NCBI RefSeq assembly: GCF_047663525.1
Contig: NC_092604.1
Location: forward strand, 10,246,001 to 10,310,000
DNA from: Anas platyrhynchos
Taxonomy: Eukaryota; Chordata; Aves; Anseriformes; Anatidae
Length of the DNA: 64,000 nucleotides
Direction: 5' to 3'
Below are positions 42,601-55,684 of the stretch, piece after piece (the first letter of the stretch is position 1; the number at the start of each line of letters is the position of its first letter). A program made the position numbers and the translations under genes. The notes beneath the pieces are model-generated. The model saw only the letters and a program-made list of their open reading frames with translations, did not search any database and was not told where the DNA came from.

Positions 42601-45600
42601 TCCTGCGCTGCATTCACAGGCCACTAAATACCTGCAATTACAAAAAAACTCCCAAACCCCACTGTCAGGCAGCAAGAAGGTGACCATCCAGAGACAGAAA
42701 GACTGCAAGCTCTAGTATTTACGTTTGCAGACCTACCTTTGCCTATAACAAGACCACACTTATCAGCTGGCACCGTGTAGGTTATTTCTTGCATGCCCCC
42801 AGGTGTTCCAACGCTCCAGTCTCCACGGCCACGACCTCTTCCTCGGGCGACAGCCAAACTTCCAAAGCCATCTCGTTCCTTGGAAGGCAAAAAATTGGTA
42901 TTAGTGTTTTTTTTTTTTTGCTGGCCCCAATGCACATTAAAAACAAAATAAAGCAAGGTAAGTTAAATAGCATTAAAATCAATGGCTCTGAACTAAGATA
43001 TTCTTGGACTTCAGTTCCACATTCCAGATTTTGAAGTAATTTAAAGAAATGCCAGTGATGTAGGTTTGCAGCTGCCTTCCTGACTCAGGAAGATAAAAAT
43101 ATTTTTTAAATGCATTCCTATGTATCTGCTGAAATAAACCTTTAAACATGCATCAGCTACTAAGGGACTTTTAGGTTGTGGTGGGGGCTTTCATCATAAC
43201 AACGAATAGAACTTGGCACTGACTCACGCAGAAGTTACCTTCGAAACCCTTTCAAGTGCCATTCTTCAAAGAACTGCTGGAATTACTCAGCTGAAATGCA
43301 CATTTTCCAGAACTTCCAAAGGCAGCTTTAAAGTTCAAAGGCATTTAAAGGACATAGCTATTTTGGATAACTGATTTCTCCAAAAGCAAAGGCTGTGAGC
43401 CCTCAGAGGCTACCCACAGCAGGCCTCAAAACGTAAGTGGACAATTACCAGAGTTCTTCGAGCACAGTAACTGCGTACACCAACAGTTGTTGCCTCCTCC
43501 TGCCTCTCACAGCCACCAGACCTGAGGACTGGAGTCTGAAGAGGCAGCAGAGGAGGCACTGTCTGAGCATTGTTAATGCTGTGCTACCCCAAGTGTTACT
43601 CAGCCCTTCTGAGCAGAGCCTCCAGCATCTGCCTCGTGCTAATGCTGGGTTCCATTCCATGGGGTCATCATTTTCAAATAACTTGAAAACAACTCACCAT
43701 GAGGGTAAAAATGGAACTACAATGAAGCCTCATGATGCTGCCTGAAAAAAAAGGGAACCTTCCTATAGCTCAATGAGCCCGGATCCAATTTAAAAACAAA
43801 ACCAAACCAAAGCTGGCAGCTCTCTCCTGGGCAGCAGCATGTGTGGTCTACCAGAGGAAAAAATGCAACACTGCTATTCTTCAGACAGCAGGGTCCATCC
43901 ACACAGCTGCATGCACAAATACTACATTCTCATATAAGCTCTTTCCACCCAAGAGCCTCCAGAACCCACCTGTGCTGTGAGAATAAGCTCATTGATGATG
44001 TGTGCTGCATGTTGACACCTATCGGGAAGCCCCATGACCTGTGCGACTCTTTCAGGACTAATCCCATCATCTGTGAAGAGAAGTGACAAAGACTAAATTA
44101 AAAGGAGAAAACATCCACCCACCAACAAAGGCTTCCTTCCAGCACCACCACTGCTAGCAGCACGTTCACAAAACACGTCTAGCCCAAGAGCTCTCCCTTC
44201 CCTCCACCTTCAGCCACTCTTCCAGGTACTGAAAGGAGACAAAACCCAAACCCCACTGCAGAGGGGACAGCGTTTAAAAGGCAACACTTTCAATGTCAAA
44301 AAGCCATGAGAGAGGTTGATATAATTTTAAGAGGACAAAGGCAGCTTTGATAGGTGATCAGACAGCCAAGGACCCAGAGAAAGTTACTTAGAATTAATCA
44401 ACTCCTGATCCCCAAAGGCTTTAATGTCCTGAAGGAGAATTCTTTAATAGGAAATAAAAGTGGGTTTGGTTACTGGTATTTTGTTTTCCCATACAATTAC
44501 CAGTCAAGACATTACTGTTGTGACATCTAATGTTTGCAAGTAAGATGTATAAAATCTTACTCTCTGAAAAACAAAGTGCACGAGAAAGCAGAGAGTCATT
44601 CAAACAGGTTTCAGAAAGAGACAATGCACCTTTAAAGGAGGAAAGCCTAGCTGCTGGAACCTCAGAGCAGAATCACCGTAGCGATCCCAGAGTGGAACAC
44701 TGGTAAGGAAATAACAGCTCTCCATCCTCACACAAACCTGGTTTAAATTGAATCCTAACTCCAGCATCATTCTGAATCTTTTTGATCATTTCTCCATTTC
44801 TTCCTATCACAATTCCAACAGCAAACCTGGGCACAGAGACCTGATGGGAAAGGCAAAGCAGTATGAAAGCTCAGAACTAGACCGAGTGACTCTGATTTTA
44901 CAAGGAGATGCACTTAACTACGAGGATGGGCCGCATTAAGCTGCTCCAGGCTACACAACCATATCCCTTAAGAAAAACAAACACGTGGCCGCAAATTCCT
45001 TCCCCGCTAAATGAACTCTGCACTGCAAGAATGTGGCTTCAAAAGATAATTAGAGAAGCACCATCTGGGAGTCCATGAGAACTCCCCTTTGCAGCCAGAC
45101 TCACTCTTCTGGCAACAGAGCACATTGCTTTTCAAAAGCAGCTTACAAGTTACATGCAAAATTCGAGGACTTCCACCCACTGCCCATCCCACAGGGAGGT
45201 TAGCATGAAGAAAACATACCTCTATGCTGCCTCCTCCCATTCTAGAACTGAAATCATTGCGTACGCCTCGGAAGTCTGCCTGATCTTTCTCTCGGATGAT
45301 CTCCAGTACCATTTCCCTCGCTTGCTACATGGGGAAAGAAGTTACAGTTAGCTTAAATTTACTCTGCTTGCCATCTCAGCATTGGGGCCTCAACAGGGGC
45401 TAATTTACCAGTTGGGGAAGATCTGTTTTGGTCAGACGTGGAAGATGTCAAAGCGTGCCAGGTGTGCGAGGCTGCAGTTCCTTGTGTGCAATTGCTTACT
45501 TCCAAAGGGAGGAGCTTTAGCTTTTAAAATATAATCACTGATTTCCCCCCCAGTTTTTTAAAATTAAATGAAGGGAAGGCCCTTTCCTACTGGATAGGGC

Positions 45601-48600
45601 TGAAATAACAGTATGGTACAAGCTGTGGTAACACAGTACACAGCACATCCACTAAGAGGTAGAGAACGTGTACCAAGAAGGCAGGTGGCCAGTACTGAGC
45701 TCACTGGCACTCAGAGAAGTTATGCACAAGTCTGCAGCAAGGCATTTTCTGAGACAAACGGATATTCTTCCTACCTACTTGCAGCTCTCCAGGCCTTTCA
45801 GAGACTTGCATATAAGCCCAGCTAGTTAAAACATGTCTTAGAAATAAGCAAGCAGTGCCACCATTAAAAAAAATAAAAAGCCCACATGTGAAAACCTTTG
45901 AGCCTTTGTCTCAATATATTAACTGTCAATCTTTTGATGTTTTGCTTCTATTTGCAAGTTTGAGGGACACTGGCAAATCCAACTGCTTTCACATATATTT
46001 TAAAATTTTCCATGTCCCCTTCCTAATTATTACATAAGGGGAAAACTCAAGACATTTCAGAGACGTCAAGATAGAAATAAAGCATCCGAGATATTTGCTA
46101 GTGATTTGAGATGGTTAAGAACTTTGTACATTGAAGCACAAAGAGTCCCCCAAAACCCAAGGCTCATCGAGCTTCTTAAGTGCTTTCTAAGCATGCTGTA
46201 CTTTAAGTGCCTCCAAGATCTTCCAGCCTATGAAGTCTCTGTGATTGCTTGCCGTAACCTATGGCATGGAAGATGTGACAACAGCAAATCTTGCAAGGTA
46301 GAAGAAACCATCTGGAAAGCATCAGCACTCACAGTATGATTTGGTTAAAAGTAGCAAGACTCCCATTCATGTTTTTACATATCTATGCCTTTGTAATAAG
46401 CATTAGAATTTTGAAAATTATCATTTAAACCTAAAAGTCCAGTTACATTAAGTGGCTTGAAAAACACCACCCAAACATACCTGAGCAGCATCAACTGTTA
46501 CAGCAGTTTATGCTTAGGGAGAGCCTACGAAACAAAGCTATTTTTATTGGAGACAGGAATGCTAAGCTAGATTTAAGTACTTAGCAAGGTATGAAAGGCA
46601 CTTGCTGAGAAGTGGAACATGCCACAGCTCAACTTTAATTCCAGAACTCCCATCATGCTGCAATCTTCCAGCCTCTGGCTGATCACAGGTAGAACCCTGA
46701 CACAAGGAGACCGAAGTACCAATATTAAGCAAACCCCTTGGTTTCAGGAGTTGTGGTTATTTTCCTTTTTTTTTTTTTCTCTACTTTTAATTACCTGCGT
46801 CAATTGGCTGTCTGAAATACTTCTGTGGAAGGTTCACTTTGTCAAATGTCTGTGTAGGTTAGTCACTACAAACCCGTTTGCTTAAGTATCATGTATCTAC
46901 GACTTCTGCTTCAGACTGGAAACCTTTTCACAAGCTTTTTCCAAACCATCCTCCTCAACTCTTCTCCTACCCACGTCTACCATCTACATGGAATAAGAGC
47001 TCCTGGGTTATACAGTAAACAAGCCAACACTTGATAGTCCTTTGCTTTAACTGATTCTACTCATACTTTAACCTTATAGAAGAAACAAAACCAGCAAGGA
47101 TGATATCATTTACAATTTGATTTAACTGTTAGACATTCACAAATACACTTATGTTTAAGCTTCTCATCAGTACTCTGGGACAACTGCTTACTTATATTAC
47201 GTACCTGTACTTTAAATGCATCTCCAGTAATACGGAGAGGTTTATCTGCTCCAGTAGGCAACGGACCATCTTGGATCATAATCATTTTCACACCTGTTCG
47301 CTCCTGAAGAAAAAGCACAGAGCACTTTGCTAAGCAGAGTCCCTAAAACTAGGGACTATATTTTGGTTACTAAATGTTACGTAGGTCACGTTAGCAGCTT
47401 TGCAGAACACTACCTTAGCTCTTCGTATGTATTTATAGCATAAATTCAGTAATAGTCCTGGAGTGTAAAAGATTGCCAGAAGGTGTGCTACTCCTGAAGA
47501 TCTCAAATACCTGAATCTCTTGTAAAAGCAAAACCCCTCTATTTCACCTGATTATTTTTTTTTTTTAGCCATTTCCAAAATCCGCAGCTGTCTGCACATA
47601 AGTTATTATGTGATCAGCCTTAAAACTACTGGATGACAGAGGCCTAACCAGGGCATCCAAAAAACCTGCATTTTTGACCTAGGTGCTTTTCTTGTGCAGG
47701 ATGCTAGAATATCTAGGAACATTGATTTATACATAACAAAACATTGAATTAGAAAGGGGTAGGATGAGGAAAAAAAAGATGACAAACGCCAGCTTCATCA
47801 CAGATCAACAACAAAAGAGAAGCACAGCACTCTACAACAGCATGGCTGGCATTAAAAACTATTGCAGCAGCAGACTAGAGATAGCTTTTTCTTAGCTACA
47901 GGGATCCCCTCCTGACCAGCGCACACCAAATGTTATCTAAAGCACACGAGTTTCTTTCACAGTTCTGGCAAAACTCCACTACATGCGTAGCTGGGGCCAA
48001 ACCGATTTCGTTTGTAACACAAGATTGGAGTCCAGCTTTCCGAAGGCAGAAGAGTAGTCCCTGCTGTAGAAGGTTAGAGCATTTAAGGCTCTCCGTTTCA
48101 GCACGCTCTTGTTGATCTAGAGAAGCTGCAGTAGGGAAGAGAGCCCTAGAGTAAATGCATCTTGCGCACCTGCAACTGTTTTATTGTTTCACCTCCTTTG
48201 CCGATGACTAGACCCACTTTGGATGCCGGGATCAAAATCTCCTGAATCGTACTGTTGCCATCAACATCGTTGTGAAAACCAGGTCCGTTCCGACAGCGAT
48301 CTACAATCTGCCCCAGTAGCCGTTTTGCTTGTCTTGGAAAAGAATCGAGGGAAACAACCATTAGACAACATTGTTCCACGTCAGCAAGGGACTAGGAACC
48401 ATTGGAACGTGAAGTGATCGGGGAGAGGAGAAGAAGTGAAAAGATGAAGGAAACCACAGTTAGCACTTTGTTTTTTTTTTTTATCCCTTGGACGTACAAC
48501 TTCCCCTATCGTGATTACTTATAAGCAGTTTGATTTTTTGAAAGGGGAAGAGAGAAGGAAGAGCAGCAGCATGCTCTGACACTGTTGGAAGTTAAGGATA

Positions 48601-51600
48601 ATAGCTCAGCTATTACATTTGGGGTGCACATTTTGAGTGAAGATGCTCTACGTCCTGAACTCTTTAAAGCTTTATTATACACATTCTATAAATTATATAT
48701 AATACTTAATAAAACTCAATCTCTGTTCTCCTTGGTCAAGCCAAAACAGACACTGCTCCAATAGTACCGCAGCACGTTGGTTAACCTCTCTCTGATCACA
48801 GGCAACTGCCCTGCCCTTCTCTGCCTGCTCTTACCAGCAGCACCACGCACACTGTTCTAACACAGCCTCTGCCCCAAACTGCAGGTGCTGAAGCTACACC
48901 AGGAAGCAAGGCAAGGATACTGCAGCAGCCACCAGTGGAAGAGACTGGGTTCTTCTACTCCTGGTGAGAAGAGACAGACACAAAGAAGCATTTCGGAGGT
49001 TAAAGATACCTCCTCTAAAAATCTTTAGCACGTCAGAAGTAGCTTGCAGGTCCTTCCCTTCATCTCGAGGACTATTATCAACACGTCCCTTTTCTGCACT
49101 TTTCCTACAGCACTTCTCAAATAGGTAGCAGGAAGTCTCCAGTTCCCTACTCAGTCTAAAGCAGCATCTCCCCTCTCTCCACTTCATATCAGGCACCCTA
49201 CGAGGACTGTCTTCTACCTGGGAACTTGAAGAAACAGCACAAAATCATCCCTCACAAGCAGACGTTCACCTGAATCAGCTCAAGGGGTGGTGATCTGAGG
49301 CTGCACAAAGATCAGAGCACTGCCCTCTCTCAACCTGCTCACAAAACAAGGCAAAAGATGGAATTTGTGGAAGCCCACTTCAAATATTCGGAAAGAGTCT
49401 GAAGAGGTTTTATTTAATCTACCTCTACATTTTGCATAAAGTTATGACAATAGAGACTGCAACATTCAATACAGCACGTAGATCAGATGAGAAGGGGTCA
49501 TTGGGAAATTAGCTCTGGTAGTTTGCCACTGGATATAACTAATGAAAACTCTCCTCACACAAGATATCTGACGACTTTGAAGGGTTTCCTTACTTTAATA
49601 TTTCTCTGAGTAGCCTGAAAATATAGTTCAAACAACCAACTTAATAATTTCAGCACAGAAGCAAATTAAATTTCACCAAATTCCACATACTCAACACTTT
49701 GTTCTGCTTCAAAAACTGAGTATTCTCACTTTTTTTTTTATTATTTTTATTTTATTTTGCTTTTTTTTTTTATTTGCATTTAAAGACAGCCTTGGACATC
49801 ACTACATTTAACTACATATTTCAGAACAATGAGGTCTTAACTATACCTGTCCCCCATTTTGCCCCAATTGCATTTCATCAGGCATTCCAGGGATTTAATA
49901 TTTTACTCGTGTTCTGAAATATCGTTTTGCAAAGGGGGAAAAAGCACTTCAATATCACCAAGAGTACATCGCCTGCCCTGCAACACGAGCTTGCCAATTA
50001 TATTTATTCTGGCTCACTGCTTGCAGCATTATGGTAAAGTAAGGAGATTTAAGTACCCTTAGATCTCTTAGGAATGGAAGAATGATGATTGCCTTCTCTT
50101 TAGAGAGACAGTCTTTGCGCCCATGTATTTTCACTATCAAATGCAACTCAAAGATTTCCAGATGGATTTTAAAAAACCCACCTACCCAAAGGCTGGGGAG
50201 AGAAAGAGCAGCTCCATATGTTAAGTGTGTTCCTGTAAGCCTGAGGATCCTGGATCCAGTTCCAGCAGGAGGTCCTCAACTGGTTTGTGAGAGTCTCAAA
50301 CTCAGCTCCTGGGAAGGGGGAGGGAGGAAACACTGTCCCTAAAGTTTCTATAGGCCTAAAGAGTAGAAACCCCTGCTGGCTGGCCACGTGTCTCTACCAT
50401 GCAGGGATCAGAATTCAAGACTTGGGTTCAGTCCTTTGCTTCTTGTTGGCAGCAGTGCAGAGGCAAGCACGCCCAAGGGCCTCGTGCTCTGTGCAACACC
50501 ACCAACACCTCCAGGGTATTCTGGAGTGGCACTGACAGGCTTTGGAGGCCTCATGCAGACCTTCTTCAGCTGGAAGGACGTCAGCTCAACAGGAGGGAAG
50601 CGAAGGGGAGAAGAGAAGGGCCCTTCAACAGCTTAGCTCAGTATCCTGGAGAGCTGCAGTTAGAAAACTGCATCCTAGGTGCCCTAGGAGCAACCTTGCC
50701 CTGCGGAGGGGAATTCCGTGGAAATTTCTGCAGAGGGTTCAAACTACAACGGGGGAAAAAAAAGCCTTTGAGGTGCAGTTTAAAGCATCAGACCAAGAGG
50801 CTCTATGCTCCAGAGACCCTCAAGTTTCTCTAGGCCAACAGCTGTTGGTGTGGCTAACCGAGTAGCACCACTGACAGAGCACAGCATTAGGGAGAAGAGA
50901 GAGAAGGAGGAAGGAGAAAAATGAAATCAGAACTCACTCAATGCTCTCTGGCGGGCCGGTGAGTACGCAGGGCCTCTCGGGCATCCCACCGCTGTCTGCA
51001 AAGGAAACAAGAGAACAACAGGGGTTAGATGCTTCCTGACTCAGCACCCAAACTGCCTTCACTAGGCAGGCAGACGAGTGATTACTCCTTACACAAGCTA
51101 GAGAAAAAAAAACCCACACCACATGAATAAATGGAATTCAAAAATGGCAGCAGTTTTGGTTAACGATCAAGTACTAACGAAAACACCCCCCTCTGCACAC
51201 CAAACATGCCCATGAATTCAAAGACATCCAGGGCCAACATATTTAAAATATTTGCTGGGTGTCTGCATTCTTTAAAAGCCTTCCCTGCCAATTAAAGGGA
51301 GGTTTAAATCCTAGACTACGTTCATCGACAGCTTCCTGCACAGCACTTGTAGTACAGCCTTCGAAGCAAACAGGCTGCAGCAGTAGCAGACTGAATAGCA
51401 TGGTCCTGTTTTTATAATGGAAGGTGGATCGTACAAAGATTTGCTGCCATGCTCCTGAAATGTTTTCTGCCAGGACCTGGAGCGGACCAAACTATCAGAG
51501 ACAAATTGCACGAGCTGAGCAAAGTGGTACCACCAGGAGAAAACTAAACAGCTGCAATTTCTGCTTTAAAAACAACACAGATTGTCCATTTGCACTGTAC

Positions 51601-54600
51601 ACATCTGTTGGTTAAAGACAGTTCCTTAACTTGCTACCTTCATCCCCAAACCACCCGACAAGCCTGCTTGCTCTGCTCGTAGGGAGGTCAGTCCCACAGC
51701 AGCCCTCCCATGCACATGAGCTTAGTGTATCTCCTGTTAGCGGTGATAACACATTAGGACCAAGGCAAGGCACCTGATACGGCGGACACAACATCCTTCA
51801 ACATTAAAACCCCTTCACCTGGCACACAAAGAGGCTCTTACCTGGAGCAATTTGAATTTTGCAGCCAGACTCTGCCTGAATCCGTGAGATCTGCTCACCT
51901 CCCCTGCCGATTACTGAAATGAGTTCAAGAAGCGTCAGAACATACCGGCTTCCCTGAATAACTGCAGATCACCTTCCCCCTTTTACTCCACTGCAGCTAT
52001 CTATAAAGGAACAGTTTGACTCCAGGATTGCAGAAGAGGCATCCACAGCGTGAACAAATTTAAAAAAACACAAACAAACCAAACAAAAAAAACATCATGC
52101 ACTGGAACAAATAAACCAGTTATTTGGGGCCCTAAAAAAAAGCCAACAACTTCTGCTTTTATTTCTTTAAAATGCATATTTTACTACCTCTTTTCAAGAG
52201 ACATGCTATTTCCCTGGTCTGCTACAGACTGAAATGCTCTATCAAACCGTGAGTGAAAACAAGCACCCATCTCCCTTCCCATTTAGAGGCAGCAAATAAT
52301 GGCCTTCCCTCTGTGCATCTTTTTGCAAAGCAATGTGCCTATCCGTGTTCATCTCCTGCCCAGACTGCAAGAGAGCAAATCTGTCGAGTCTAACAGGTCT
52401 ACCTGGCTCAAGGACACCCTCCCAGCTGTGGATCCACCGCCTGCCCGATGTGTCTGAAGCAGGATTGTGCTCCACACACAGCTGACACACCAGCCGAGTC
52501 CTGCTCAGGAGCTGCAGAATCCCTCCACCATCCCTTCCTCCCCACGTGTGGTCCTGGGACCGATAAATAACGAAGGCTGGTGGGAGGACAGACTGCCTCC
52601 TCGGGAATTCCACAGCTACAGTTTTATGGTGGAGAGTTGGGAGAAAACCTGAGGCACTGAGGGTTAATGATCCTCTCTGTTATTTGCCTTTTCGCTCTCT
52701 GTATATCAAATGGGAAAAGATGCACAGAGATCTAGCAGGGAAGAGCCAATGCAAGCACTGCAGTCACAAAAAGCAGGAGGCTGCCATGGAAAGGAAGAGT
52801 AATGACCATCAAGAGGAAGAGAAATTAGGAAGAAAGCAGCACCAGCAACACACGTCTAGGAAAAAAACCTCATCTGAGCAATGCACACTGGCTGCGCCTC
52901 CCTGCAGCAGCAAGTGTAGGAAAGACTTTAAATTCTGCTTAACTTGCCTTGAGCCAAGCCTTACTTTAACATTTAAATCTTCTCTTCCTCCCTCAACTCC
53001 CACACTTTTGCATACTCAAAGTAAAATATTTCAATGAGGGGAAATAAATTAACTTCTGACATATTTATGTGCTGCATCAGTTGGGATTTCAGGAACAGAA
53101 CCTCTACAACTCTCAGTAACCTGTACCGGTCTTGTTCTTATTACTGGGCCACCAAGCTTCTCCATGCAGCATGCACCTGGATTTTAAACACAGATCATCT
53201 GGTCCCCATGAAGAGAACACCAGCAAAGCTTATCCGAAGCCAGCAAGCACAAAAACTTATGAACACGTTTTATTTGGACAGAACAAATAGCATTCTTGCA
53301 CAGAAGAACCATACCAAAAGCATCCAAGGTACTTACTAAATCCAACCATTTTATCAGGCACTTTGAACTCTTCTGTTATTACAGCCCTGGAAAAAAAAAA
53401 AAAAAAGGAAGAGAAAAATCAAAGACTCATTACAAAAAACAATTTGGAAGATGACCGTGCTCAGCTGTGGAAAACAGGCAGAGCATCAGGCTTTTGAGCA
53501 CACACGCAAGTAAATACCATATCATAGGGAAAATCTTTTGATTTGGAAGGGACCTCTTGGTCCTGCTCCACGCCCTGGCTGCAGAGAGAATGGACATAAT
53601 TCCTCCTACACTGGATAGGTTTCCAGTCTACCATCCATTGTTGTCAATGGAAGAATGTTTTTTTGGATTTAGCAGAGTAACAGCAAAGTTCCTGCAATAT
53701 TTAGCCAAGTTCCTACTACTTTTTGATATGCTCTTGCCAAGAGAGGCTAACCAATGCCAATCCTGATATGAATGCCCCTTCTGATATTCAGAGTGATATT
53801 TTAATCTGTCTGTCCCTGTAATTCTTTTCCTTAGAATTTATAAAACCTGGTTTTGATTATCCTTTGAAGTCTTCCTATCTCAAGACTTGCATATCTGTTG
53901 CTCTTTGGACTTTCTCAGTACGTCTGTGCCTCAAACCCAAAGCAATTACCTAAGACCTGGCCACAATGAAGCGGAGAAGAATTACCTTGTGGGTTTTTCG
54001 TTTGCCATTTATTTCTATCTTGTATAAAACACAAGACTGAGCGCAGAATTCGCCAACTCTCTATGCTGGCATATGCATTATATACAATTTGTTCAGCAAT
54101 CTCAGGAGCAGTCAAACACCTGCATAATGAGCTCAACGCAGGTTTTGTGGTGAGGCGTATCAAAGCCTTCCCATGATTTACTTTAGATCAATTAGGGAAG
54201 GTAAAAAAATACCCACCAGACCTCGCCAGCAAACCTGCAGATAAAGTATCCTCCAGTGTCCCAAGGCTCATGAGCAAAACCAAACCCTGCCACCCCTATC
54301 TGCAGGGGAACGGACCCCACCTGCTCCAGGAAGGCTCCGAATTCCAGCAGTTTTAATCTGGAACAAACACTGCCTGTTGCCAAAACATCCCATCCTGCCT
54401 GATTTACAAACCACCCTGCGCTGGAGCAGCTGCTCAGAGAGCCTAACCAACCACCAAAACCAGAAAGAAACCATTTCAGGCTTTTAACCTAAGCAGTTCC
54501 CTGCATAAACACCACTCCTGGCAGAAGACAGGTAGCGGCGGAGCAGAGAACACTGCCCACCCTTTTCTGTGCATCCCTAGCTGTACGTGAGCTCTAGGCT

Positions 54601-55650
54601 AACAGCAGCACCACGAAAAACTGATTTTTCTCCAGCTTTTGACTAAATATTCTTTCTCCTTTCTGCCGAGGGCCCCAGCAAAAGCTGGTGATGATGGAAA
54701 CGCACTACTCCCAACCTGGAGGTGAATCCAGCTCTAGAAATGCTCTCCCCTTCCTGCTCAAAACGAGACAGGCAACTCCTTGAGAGCAGGATTAGAGAAA
54801 ACCTGAGAATTTTACTTGTGGATTAGATGCTAAGGCGTGCTGCGCAACAACCCGCACTTGCTTTAGTCTCCCCAAACCATCTTTGACAATCAGAGGAGTC
54901 ATCCCAGGTCGTACTACATTAACAGAACTGGAAAGGAAAAAAAAAAAGATCCACCTGCCTGTTTAATACTTTCAACTTCTGTAAAAATGCCAGAGTTTAA
55001 CTCCCCCCCGCCTTGGGCAGGGGAAAGGAGAGGAGAGAGAATTTATTATTCTTGGTCCCGCAGGTTTACAGGAATCAAATTCAAGTTTCACTTCAACTCT
55101 TCTTTCTTCGTAACAACAAATAGCCTTTAAAGGGTTAGCAGAAAACCCTTGCTGGAGAAAACCCAAGCTGACAGTTTCTCCACATTCTCAACCTCTGACT
55201 TCCTAACACTACTACAGATGGTGGATCAATAAACAATTAGAATTGATCAATAAATAATAAAACATAACCCACTGCTTACCTTTGATATACCAGGGCCCCT
55301 AACTGGTTACCTACTGTGGCAGAGAGAGAAAAAAGGAAAAGAAAAAATCAAAGCATTAGCACGGATAAACTAACTTCATCCCTATAGAAAAAAGAGTTCT
55401 TACCATTTCATCAAAAAGAAAGAAAAGCAAAACAGTAATTTAGGTTCAGTGGCTGAAATGAATGCGTTATGTGGTACAAAACAGGAGGGGATTTCTTGAT
55501 CAACACACACCATAGCCCAGTGTCCAGCTGAACACAGGATAGGGAATTGATCTGTGTCTCCCCATGCTGAGAGTCATGGGAGAAAATCCTGCCTGCCCAA
55601 AGCCAAATCCCTCCAACTAACCTCCCTCCTTCCCATTTAAACCCAAAGTA

Positions 55651-55684
<34 letters not shown>

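Noticed and set aside
55380..55681. Processed pseudogene or retroelement ending in the 28-nt A run
   Set aside because: The preceding 300 bp match nothing I know, contain no decayed frame and show no obvious target-site duplication, so a simple homopolymer is the safer call.
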